64,000 bases of DNA. Source: Nematostella vectensis. Taxonomy: Eukaryota > Cnidaria > Anthozoa > Actiniaria > Edwardsiidae. Position numbers and translations under genes: made by a program. The notes beneath the pieces are model-generated. The model saw nothing but the letters and a program-made list of their open reading frames with translations, ran no database searches and had not been told where the DNA came from. Positions within the stretch are counted from its first letter, which is position 1. Each line of letters begins with the position of its first letter. The DNA lies in NCBI RefSeq assembly GCF_932526225.1, contig NC_064042.1, positions 10,928,540 to 10,992,539 on the forward strand, written 5' to 3'. Positions 56,201 through 64,000 of this stretch are shown here, piece by piece.

Positions 56201-56969
56201 GCTTCATACTCACTGTCTGTATTATAAAAAGAGCACTGCCAATAGAGCGTATTACCAAGGAAAACCGCTTTTCCAAGTACTGCAAGAGACACAAAGTAGC
56301 ATTTATAATTTTAGGTTATGTTGATTGTCGCCCCAAATAGATGCCACCATAATCTTCCAGATGTCACATCAACAGTGAAGGGAAAATAATGAATAATAAT
56401 AAATTGTAAAGAACAACATCTTTGCAAGTTCAAACCAATAATTGGAATCGTACCATATCATTAAACATTAAATTGTCTCAAATGCGCTGTACTAGCATAC
56501 AAAAACAATACTACACCAAACCACGTGTATATAAGAAATCAAAATTAAAGAACAATTACAGTACATGCAACCACAGAATGCATTGAAGTTCTCCTGCTTC
56601 AAAACATCGTACCTCATAAGAGCTTGTTATATGAACAGCACGGAAAACAGGGACAAACACCAACGCTACGGCGGGGAAAAGTATCACATACGACGAAATA
56701 ATCATCCAGTACTGAGTGCCGAAAGTGTACATCTCCGAAGGTACACCAAGGATAGTAATAGCCGACATGAACGACGCGAGTAGCGACAATGCAACCGGGA
56801 GAAACATCATTTTCCTGTTAGCCAGTAAGAATTCAGCCGTGGTCTTTTGCTTTCCTCCAGTTAGCGCATGGTAAATTCCGATCCCCGTTGAAATCAAAAG
56901 CATGATTGCGAATACAGAGTAATCTACGGCGCCGAAACGAACAACGACACCACCGTCCGGAGACATCAT
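8066..56969 (-). CDS. SLC5-family sodium/solute symporter (SLC5A6/A8/A12 type), complete, 14 exons
   Basis: Coding exons in transcript order: 56969-56613, 56279-56214, 55807-55756, 55599-55532, 54950-54796, 54635-54495, 34417-34288, 33565-33477, 15883-15759, 10715-10648, 10332-10246, 9446-9268, 8700-8597, 8241-8066. They sum to 1797 bases, 598 residues plus stop, close to human SLC5A8 (about 610). All 13 junctions are GT-AG and in phase. Signature blocks appear in order: [88 protein letters not shown]. Known SLC5 members couple Na+ entry to uptake of monocarboxylates, biotin/pantothenate or iodide at the plasma membrane. The N-half looks nearest SLC5A6, but substrate cannot be assigned. The gene spans 48.9 kb, and introns 6 and 8 host two GPCR genes on the same strand. 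The start is ATGATG with A at -3. Confidence 0.9.
8951..9141. mobile_element. Palindromic MITE-like element in SLC5 intron 12
   Basis: Terminal inverted repeats begin GCCAAATTCGTTGTTGCG and end CGCAACAACGAATTTGGC. Pairing continues inward through GGATTC/GGATTG-type blocks and GCGCGTAGTCA against TGACTACGCGC, so almost the whole 191 bases fold into a hairpin. No coding capacity. Confidence 0.85.
9525..9711. mobile_element. Palindromic MITE-like element in SLC5 intron 11
   Basis: Ends TAGCAATAGGCCATTCCAGC and, reversed, the same with few mismatches (GCTGGGATGGCCTATTGCTA). Inner arms pair GAATGCAGCGCGCGC with GCGCGCGCTGCATGAC and ACTTACCTCAA with TTGAGGTAGG. GC-rich, non-coding, about 187 bases. 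Confidence 0.87.
9860..10190. repeat. Degenerate repeat of CTCTTAGGG units in SLC5 intron 11
   Basis: Several diverged copies of a unit of roughly 70-80 bases built on TCTTAGGGTATAAAA, a GGTGTTTGACGTTTTT-like segment and CCGATTCTGCTATCT. The copies are irregular, with indels. It reaches to within about 60 bases of exon 11. Confidence 0.6.
10776..11115. repeat. 50-bp minisatellite, seven copies, SLC5 intron 9
   Basis: The unit carries CGAATGTTATACACGCCCGG and AACACTCGCCTAGCGTGGTA then CCCGTACAAT. Some units lack the TCGA part (45-46 bases). TGTTATACAC recurs seven times from 10785 to about 11077. It begins 60 bases upstream of exon 10 in transcript sense. Confidence 0.9.
11116..12392. other. 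SLC5 intron 9 DNA, no gene seen
   Basis: AT-rich intronic sequence with no long coding-like frame, RNA gene or clear repeat. The 70-residue frame at 11989-12201 has no support. Confidence 0.4.
12393..12516. repeat. Short direct duplication in SLC5 intron 9
   Basis: Two copies, 68 bases apart, of a segment starting AAAATAGCGGGGAA and ending GAGTTCTAATTCAG. The first copy overlaps a perfect palindrome GCGAGTTCTAATTC/GAACTCGC. Confidence 0.7.
12848..12971. mobile_element. Small MITE-like element, SLC5 intron 9
   Basis: 124 bases flanked by CCCTTTTACATGATA and its complement TATCATGTAAAAGGG. The interior holds CGGTCGAATTTTCG near the left end and GGGCGGTCGAGCTTG near the right. No coding capacity. 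Confidence 0.7.
13335..13492. mobile_element. MITE-like inverted repeat, SLC5 intron 9
   Basis: TTACAATTAACTTTATAGGG continuing to GCATT at 13335-13358 is repeated inverted at 13470-13492 (AATGCCCTATAAAGTCGTTG then TAA) with two mismatches. The interior of about 110 bases is AT-rich. Confidence 0.7.
13493..15400. other. SLC5 intron 9 DNA, no gene seen
   Basis: Contains a (CAAA)n tract and a G12 run near 15191. Short frames such as 13850-14176 and 14480-14800 lack domains or splice support. Confidence 0.4.
14846..14906. repeat. (CAAA)n microsatellite
   Basis: About 14 CAAA units with one interruption. Confidence 0.95.
15439..15568. mobile_element. Imperfect hairpin element containing AAGATGGCGG
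   Basis: The left arm (CGGTGTTCGCTATTCGCCGA to ATCTTGTTTT) pairs with the complement of the right arm (AAAACAAGATGGCGG to AACACCGAGTGA). The arms are about 46 bases with indels, and the loop is about 36 bases. The right arm includes the YY1-type word AAGATGGCGG at 15527-15536. It lies about 200 bases from SLC5 exon 9. Confidence 0.6.
15759..15883 (-). CDS. SLC5 exon 9 (Na+-binding helix region)
   Basis: 125 bases between CGTTTCAG and GTAAGC. It encodes [20 protein letters not shown] followed by a linker with one NRT glycosylation-like site. The serines of STVSSG correspond to the conserved Na2-site helix of the SLC5/LeuT fold (family knowledge). The first Ser codon is split with exon 8 (AG + C), which ties two exons 17.6 kb apart. 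Confidence 0.88.
15884..23575. other. SLC5 intron 8, distal part: no gene seen
   Basis: AT-rich intronic DNA. Homopolymer G runs lie near 17638-17657 and 18947-18966. Two diverged copies of a segment with AACGCAAAACC...AAAGTAGCAG lie at about 21476-21550 and 21700-21775. Longer frames (16067-16444, 20552-20920) translate to low-complexity F/I/K/S-rich sequence with no domain and are rejected. A GC-richer patch at 22130-22300 is treated in the findings. Confidence 0.5.
23576..24628 (-). CDS. Rhodopsin-class (class A) GPCR, intronless, orphan
   Basis: 350 residues in one exon. The N-terminus has two NxS/T sites (NAT, NSS) and no signal peptide. Seven hydrophobic helices follow: [20 protein letters not shown] (TM1, GxN), [20 protein letters not shown] (TM2, with the conserved D), C-A-A-G then [13 protein letters not shown] (TM3 end, ERY in place of DRY), TM4 with W, a TM5 ending before a basic loop, [20 protein letters not shown] (TM6, CW without the usual following P), and [17 protein letters not shown] (TM7, NPxxY, then helix 8). 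There is no Lys at the opsin position and a Tyr, not Asp, at the aminergic 3.32 position by my count, so it is neither an opsin nor a classic amine receptor. The ligand is unknown. The whole gene lies in intron 8 of the SLC5 gene, same strand. Cnidarian genomes carry many intronless receptors of this kind. Confidence 0.93.
   Translation of the reverse strand: MNATVNSSAQLPPSGEAGLFNPAFDGALIVLSMLIVGVNSIVIYLFFTREYLQTKTNSLLVSLSISDLMVGVLGIPLNISCNALMLQRNSQVCAAGTILYRLQGVSEMTHIFATTLERYIYVMFPMKYIHIVTAARVLYLVSGVWLISLFVALIPLAWQNPNEYFVETPSKNRLLYAAIYNVFGAVFFFLLPLVIMMISYARMFVVVHRQIKEIRMQNYPRSSSQRPPVATEARAISIFALMLSVFTVCWSSWYIMAIMFYTGHHAMLPYELLDALDFLRFAVAFVNPILYTFLKRDFSRALRSLVRREGVRPGEFMSSTRLRSMASALQTRTSTSYGEENPISGNGSST
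24670..24676 (-). promoter_or_regulatory. TATA-like box of the nested class A GPCR
   Basis: TATAAAG on the - strand, 42 bases upstream of the receptor start codon. Used as a TATA box it would give a very short 5' leader. This is positional inference only. Confidence 0.35.
25010..25017. promoter_or_regulatory. Perfect CRE palindrome TGACGTCA between two CCAAT boxes
   Basis: TGACGTCA lies about 380 bases upstream of the GPCR start, with CAACCAATCA about 10 bases to the left and TGATTGGCTGG about 30 bases to the right. CREB/ATF sites flanked by NF-Y sites are a common promoter or enhancer arrangement. Whether it serves the GPCR or the host gene is unknown. Confidence 0.5.
25060..32200. other. 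SLC5 intron 8, proximal part: no gene seen
   Basis: About 7 kb of AT-rich intron. I found no domain-bearing frame, tRNA-like cloverleaf or strong repeat, only a tiny direct duplication near 25850-25880 (GCAATCAAATTCAGCTC). A segment with CCGCCATTTTACGCTCC near 27628 also occurs near 2815, so it belongs to some dispersed repeat. Confidence 0.45.
32201..32248. repeat. Poly-C followed by (CA)n
   Basis: About 22 C followed by about 13 CA units, just left of the HIRAN-carrying transposon. Confidence 0.95.
32292..33201. mobile_element. 910-bp non-autonomous DNA transposon, pogo/Tigger-like ends, TA target duplication
   Basis: The left end is CAGTCGATCCTCTATTAAGC; the right end, reversed, is CAGTCGAACCTCTATTAAGC. 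TA flanks both ends (32290-32291 and 33202-33203). Just inside each end, the word CCGCTTAATAGAGG or CCGCTCAATAGAGG is repeated several times (left at about 32330-32375, right near 33085 and 33165-33195), which looks like transposase-binding sites. CAGT-starting ends with a TA duplication fit the pogo/Tigger group of Tc1-mariner elements. No DDE transposase is present; the interior holds a HIRAN-like frame instead. Confidence 0.8.
32691..33146 (+). pseudogene. HIRAN-like domain frame inside the transposon, lacking a proper start
   Basis: Open from 32691 to a TGA at 33144-33146. The first ATG (32769) falls inside the domain, so the N-terminus is missing, supplied by an upstream exon, or decayed. 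The segment [20 protein letters not shown] is followed by [15 protein letters not shown], matching the HIRAN core pattern rEPxNxxDpnAvaV. Later [12 protein letters not shown] is typical of cnidarian multi-copy proteins of this kind, as I recall. HIRAN domains bind DNA ends in HLTF/Rad5-type helicases; here the domain stands alone. It could be a captured exon or the cargo gene of an element family. Confidence 0.6.
33264..33476. repeat. CCACCCTT-rich degenerate minisatellite beside SLC5 exon 8
   Basis: Irregular repetition of CCACCCTT, CACCGCCCTT and TACACCACCCTTCCA on the + strand, right up to the exon 8 donor. In transcript sense it is a G-rich start of intron 8. Confidence 0.75.
33477..33565 (-). 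CDS. SLC5 exon 8
   Basis: 89 bases, acceptor CTGCTTTCCAG, donor GTGAGAG. It encodes [18 protein letters not shown] then [11 protein letters not shown], the classic SLC5 block before STVSS. It is too short to show as a long open frame and is recognised only by family match and phase. Its donor abuts a CCACCCTT-rich repeat. Confidence 0.88.
33566..34287. other. SLC5 intron 7, nothing further seen
   Basis: 722 bases of A/G-rich intron. The 69-residue frame at 33720-33929 is not supported. Confidence 0.4.
34288..34417 (-). CDS. SLC5 exon 7
   Basis: 130 bases, acceptor TTGAACACAG, donor GTAAGAGG. It encodes [20 protein letters not shown], then [20 protein letters not shown], matching the loop ending in D-Q in SLC5A6/A8. 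The 24-bp minisatellite begins about 130 bases upstream of its acceptor. Exon 6 is 20 kb away, yet the split Arg codon (AG + G) joins correctly. Confidence 0.88.
34545..41440. repeat. Giant 24-bp minisatellite, about 6.9 kb, roughly 290 units, SLC5 intron 6
   Basis: The basic unit is GTGTGTAGAGTGGGTAGTAT plus GGGG. Common variants are GGTAAT or GGTGGT for GGTAGT, TAGAATGGG, TAGAGTCGG, and 22-base units lacking one TG. The + strand has almost no C, so strand asymmetry is extreme. Because 24 is divisible by 3, the - strand stays open for over 1100 codons (34533-38021) with an 8-residue period such as LPTLHTPY; this is a repeat artefact. Rare variants recur in blocks, showing higher-order repeats. 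The left edge is about 130 bases from exon 7, and the right edge decays near 41440. Confidence 0.98.
41580..41585 (-). terminator. Possible AATAAA polyadenylation signal of the adhesion-type GPCR
   Basis: AATAAA on the - strand, about 490 bases beyond the receptor stop and just before the minisatellite. It is the best-placed signal I found. Confidence 0.35.
41761..42069. repeat. Tandem duplication (about 155 bp, two copies) just downstream of the aGPCR stop
   Basis: Copy 1 at about 41761-41909 and copy 2 at about 41918-42069 share ACACTTAGATGTACA, AGTGGTTTAAATGT, TTAAAAGGCATTTG and GGGACGGCCATCAATTATTG with few differences. Copy 2 stops about 9 bases from the stop codon, so both copies lie in the 3' UTR or flank. 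Confidence 0.9.
42078..44984 (-). CDS. Adhesion/secretin-family (class B2-like) GPCR with somatomedin-B domain, intronless
   Basis: 968 residues in one exon. A signal peptide is likely (residues 1-16, [15 protein letters not shown]). A Ser/Thr-rich, glycosylated stalk follows. A somatomedin-B domain spans about 159-202: Cys at 165, 169, 182, 184, 188, 194, 195 and 202 give the family spacing C-x-C, DCC and a final YC; Cys 159 and 172 are extra. Next is a Cys-rich ectodomain with repeated CALCHGK / CAQCHGQ-type motifs. The 7TM region begins about residue 686 and shows class B2 marks: [18 protein letters not shown] (TM2), DLCWI in loop 2, and [14 protein letters not shown] (TM7). I see no GPS cleavage motif; the pre-TM1 text ([18 protein letters not shown]) recalls Methuselah-like receptors. 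The gene lies within SLC5 intron 6 on the same strand. Ligand unknown. Confidence 0.92.
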   Translation of the reverse strand: MRALAALLLVGVVLVYNRSSPLSAEDEKEKRLTGVQYVTSENREVTLEKHVHLKQRPLYNPEETPKLVNKKRIFKEEIPFAIVRNDTETATLRSRREIPSNASAVNSSLHRFASKVSPSPVMPSTSSFNVSATKDITSSTVKKETVPPPQVHHMIHPRCHGTNSCRGKCVDCMQVASERYSCMCDRYCRYFGDCCADYLTYCVKDHIPNPTVWPENSNSSGDLKMTEHSTRRSSENKKKEGNKMVGQVNESRQAEKISPLKLNVGVCNDWKGPAEREMLGTWKCVHGGHLRLWLISSCPESWPRDKVFYNCTNIPSISGIPEALLNDTISSVVPVYSDDGTPFQNQYCALCHGKTNITRYNHVLRKSNTTTEVSWWPLNGEPRRNCIASIDSCPGPSENRDNLCTTDIPGIVWSYNTRYRNTHCAQCHGQRFVFCAPKSLEMPMLYMVMQRSPIIMDFKPPSIVHFRYPLVPYLRPPLVLMLPSIHSVQVIARVTAVIVFLKNKNSLHTLKDSSWLIKTLKVSFALKNYRVKNVTTTMGMQPNDKIVQFYVEDEKEEMDVVMDCLMIFNEFLGNVSSLASRYDIHKVFKQRLFCWTERTLTLEGNISRVNISRLVSCLPNTSISCNVTVRLAPHEYTLYDTGFLYIYHSKAIYNTSQYTILNGTMYVCSKIRLKKASLWAYHEMVLNKMSTIGMSFSIASLVFMLMTYFLFNELRTHPGIHLMNLSIALLMAQLMWLTLLNQTHYPKLCTAIAVALQYLYLAAFTWISVISFSTWKAFNVFAVAKPVLSQLICRCAVGWLLPLVFVSICFALDKTNILYIGYGNADLCWITDQTALLSVFLGPIALSILWNVVFFILTIRAIAASANQSKMVLCQKKQTVHIYARIGSLMGFTWVFGFAALGWKYLVYPFVFFNSMQGVYIAAAFALNKKARSLYAARFKCYKTRGGSTKSDITKTYLTTSKQGQTSV
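45007..46107. repeat. Duplicated aGPCR upstream region (copy A 45007-45466, copy B 45467-46107)
   Basis: Both copies run through the same order of blocks: GCCTTTC.TGCTAATCTA, ATTATATAAACTCTCTGAG, AGTACGTTTCGCTTCA, CACAATATCCATG, GCTGCAAGTATCCATGACA, AAAAGCCG.TTTTATTACTT, GGGGAAGTCAAACGCCCACC, GTCCAGGGCTTCT. Copy B has an extra piece near 45640-45800. That piece and the start of the next block occur a third time at about 48275-48432. The first copy begins only about 20 bases from the start codon. Confidence 0.85.
45028..45035 (-). promoter_or_regulatory. TATA-like box of the aGPCR
   Basis: TTATATAA, about 44 bases upstream of the aGPCR start codon. The same TATA context (ATTATATAAACTCTCTGAG) recurs in the duplicated upstream copy at about 45490, which supports its being part of a copied promoter. 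Confidence 0.4.
46588..46755. mobile_element. Hairpin MITE-like element
   Basis: TTATTTCCCGTAAATGATCT and a following ATGAAATCTCATAAAGTTGT pair with the inverted right arm ending GATCATTTACGGGAAATAA. The arms are about 75 bases and the loop is short. Confidence 0.85.
46675..48117. repeat. Direct duplication, about 770-bp shift (46675-47444 and 47445-48117)
   Basis: The copies share long near-identical blocks: TTTACGGGAAATAATTCTGA, GGTACGTTTCGCTTCGTTAA, TCATTAAATATGAAT, CACTTTTTCGCAGCAGATTT, and a shared right end CAACCACCAACTCTCCTTAG to AAGTCAACATGTA. Copy 2 has internal deletions. No gene is inside. Confidence 0.88.
48549..49586. repeat. Large foldback: 335-base inverted arms around a 366-base spacer
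   Basis: The left arm 48549-48885 (GGACTTAGCAGGGAGCG to TAAAGCATAGATGTATTA) and right arm 49252-49586 (AATACATCTATGCTTT to CCCCTGCTAAGTCC) are reverse complements with moderate divergence and small indels. Matching inner words include GAAGTTTAACAGGTCAGTT against AACTGACCTGTCAAACTTC. It could be a foldback transposon or an inverted duplication. Confidence 0.85.
50040..53252. repeat. 35/36-bp minisatellite, about 3.2 kb, roughly 90 units, SLC5 intron 6
   Basis: The unit is ACGTAGACAGAGCTGGAAAA plus GCATAAGGCAGATTTA (36). Frequent 35-base units replace ACGTAG with AGTAG or AATAG. Other variants are AAGACAG, GACGGAGC, TAGTCAGAG and GATTCAACG. Frames on the - strand stay open with a 12-residue period ([12 protein letters not shown]) and are artefacts. 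Rare variants recur at fixed spacings of 143, 320 and 357 bases, marking higher-order duplications. Confidence 0.98.
53285..53930 (-). pseudogene. Decayed second copy of the aGPCR ectodomain
   Basis: The DNA aligns by eye, in order, with the aGPCR gene at about 43740-44130 and beyond. Paired words are GACCAGACAATCACTGGAA with GACCAAACAATTCCAGGAA; AATCGAGTG with AATCGATGG; CCAAAGCACGTAGTTATAG with CGAAGCACGTGGTTATAG; GATGTTACCATGACAAGTAG with TAGTTTTACCGTGACAAAGTG; GCCTCAGGAATATT with GCTTCAGGAATTCC; TTAGGCCATGACGGCAAACA with TCGGCCATGATTCAGGGCA. Many indels and stops break the frame. The portion corresponding to the 7TM region, expected to the left, is absent, and the 36-bp minisatellite starts there. 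Not expressed as a receptor. Confidence 0.72.
53931..54494. other. SLC5 intron 6, proximal end, nothing further seen
   Basis: AT-rich intronic DNA leading to exon 6; no repeat or gene recognised. Confidence 0.4.
54495..56969 (-). CDS. SLC5 exons 1-6 (N-terminal half)
   Basis: Exon 1 (56969-56613) holds the start codon and 119 residues: a short N-tail, [19 protein letters not shown], a [12 protein letters not shown] loop and helices to ITSSYE. Exons 2-4 (56279-56214, 55807-55756, 55599-55532) give [30 protein letters not shown] and VVCTFYTTI. Exon 5 (54950-54796) gives [17 protein letters not shown] and [11 protein letters not shown]. Exon 6 (54635-54495) gives [20 protein letters not shown] and [19 protein letters not shown]. 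Introns here are short (150-580 bases), in contrast to the later giant ones. Confidence 0.9.
55030..55235. mobile_element. SINE-like segment in SLC5 intron 4
   Basis: Contains CGGATAAGGACACTAAACCG, directly followed by GAGGTCCCGTCTC, and then GAAGGGACGTAAAAGAACC. I recall such blocks as a conserved core in SINE-type repeats of marine invertebrates. Boundaries are vague and I cannot see a tRNA head or tail, so this is tentative. Confidence 0.35.
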
Positions 56970-57592
56970 GTCTTCGATGTGTTATGCGACTACGTGAAAT
57001 CCCTAATGAGTAATCCAGCAAACGCCAGGTTTTATACTTGACAAATCCAAAAGGTCAACGATTTTTGTAGGGATTTGATTAGTCGGCGAAACTACGCGAT
57101 GTTTTCCGTTGATATCAGCGTATTGTAAGGGTGGACTTTGACTCGGGTGTCTGAGGTTTGGCGTTTTTTTCCGTCTCAGTAGTATCGACGTCCCTTTCAA
57201 ATCCTTCTGTTAACGAATGAATCATATGTGTGATTATTTACGAGGTTAAAAATGCAAAAAAGAGGAGCTATAAATATTGCTCGTGTGACAAAATTTACAC
57301 GTGAAGGTTTGAAATGAAGCAAGTGTTACCGGTCAACCACCAGGCGTTCCACGTTTTGTCGAGAGAGGACGAAGGTGAGGGGTTGTAAATTTGGGCTCCC
57401 TGTGGTGCAGCGGCTACTCCATATGAGTATGCGCACTGAGAACAAAAATTCCCGCCAAAAATAAATCTCTAAATATCGTTGCTGGTATTGTGTGAACTGT
57501 TGACGGTATTCGGATCGACTGTTCTTTTTAACATTATCCCAGATGTAGCTTTTCTTTGACAATTCTTTACTGGTTCTTGCTATAACACGAAG
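56970..57592. promoter_or_regulatory. Divergent promoter between the SLC5 gene and POLE
   Basis: The two start codons face away from each other, 623 bases apart. The region holds no gene; short frames (57003-57200, 57326-57562) have no support. It includes an E2F-type site and TGAGTATGCGCACTG, an NRF1-like half site, near 57424. No TATA box is seen at the usual distance from POLE. Confidence 0.65.
57449..57460 (-). promoter_or_regulatory. E2F-type site upstream of POLE
   Basis: TTTTGGCGGGAA on the - strand exactly fits the E2F consensus TTTSGCGGGAA-type sites of S-phase genes. It lies about 133 bases before the POLE start codon. Confidence 0.6.
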
Positions 57593-63782
<6,190 letters not shown>

Positions 63783-63787
63783 GTACA

Positions 63788-63965
63788 TAATTCTCATAGT
63801 CCACAAACCTCTTGTAGTTTTCATTTGCTATTTTTTAGATTCTTGAGGTAGACATTGTGTTACTGTGCATTAATTCTCATAGTCCACAGACCCCTTTTTT
63901 CCTATGCTATTCTTGGATTCTCAGAGGTAGACATTGTGTTACTGTGCATTAAGATGTTTATCTTA
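63788..63965. repeat. Tandem duplication (about 90 bp) in POLE intron 15
   Basis: Two copies of a segment from AATTCTCATAGTCCACA to GGTAGACATTGTGTTACTGT and GCATTAA, with a few changes and a small indel. The intron appears to end exactly at the window edge with CATTTTGCAG. Confidence 0.85.
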
Positions 63966-64000
63966 CTGCTTCATTTGGCTAAGGTAGATGCATTTTGCAG

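Noticed and set aside
8066-56969. Two separate SLC5 genes (one at 54-57 kb, one at 8-34 kb)
   Set aside because: The exons cover the protein once, in order, with no overlap or gap, and all split codons match, so one gene explains everything.

Overview
The window is animal nuclear DNA, most probably from a cnidarian and best fitting a sea anemone. The grounds are GT-AG introns, intronless G-protein-coupled receptor genes, a somatomedin-B adhesion-type receptor, and introns full of short hairpin (MITE-like) transposons. The species call is inference. I rebuilt every spliced gene below by hand from splice signals, reading phase and remembered family sequences; no search was run.

Layout. (1) 1-5666, + strand: the last ten exons of CFAP91 (MAATS1), an axonemal protein; its 5' part lies outside the window. 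(2) 5667-8065: a short tail-to-tail intergenic stretch with hairpin elements and a G-rich minisatellite. (3) 8066-56969, - strand: one complete SLC5-family sodium/solute symporter gene of 14 exons and about 598 residues, with all splice phases compatible. Its introns hold most of the window. Intron 8 contains a rhodopsin-class GPCR gene (23576-24628). The 20-kb intron 6 contains an adhesion-type GPCR gene (42078-44984), a decayed relic of a second copy of that receptor (about 53285-53930), and two very large minisatellites: a 24-bp unit at 34.5-41.4 kb and a 35/36-bp unit at 50.0-53.25 kb. Both receptor genes lie on the same strand as their host. (4) 56970-57592: a compact divergent promoter with an E2F-type site. 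(5) 57593-63782, + strand: the first 15 exons (422 residues) of POLE, the DNA polymerase epsilon catalytic subunit. The window stops at what looks like the next 3' splice site.

Mobile and repetitive DNA. At least eight palindromic MITE-like elements lie in introns or intergenic DNA. A 910-bp element with a TA target-site duplication and pogo/Tigger-like ends carries an open frame with a HIRAN-like domain. The aGPCR neighbourhood is heavily duplicated: its upstream region, its 3' flank, a 770-bp block and a 1-kb foldback are all present in extra copies.

The genes do not form a pathway. CFAP91 acts in cilia, the SLC5 protein in solute uptake, the two receptors in signalling, and POLE in leading-strand synthesis. 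The points of interest are the nested architecture, the receptor relic, the minisatellites with higher-order structure, and the HIRAN-carrying transposon.
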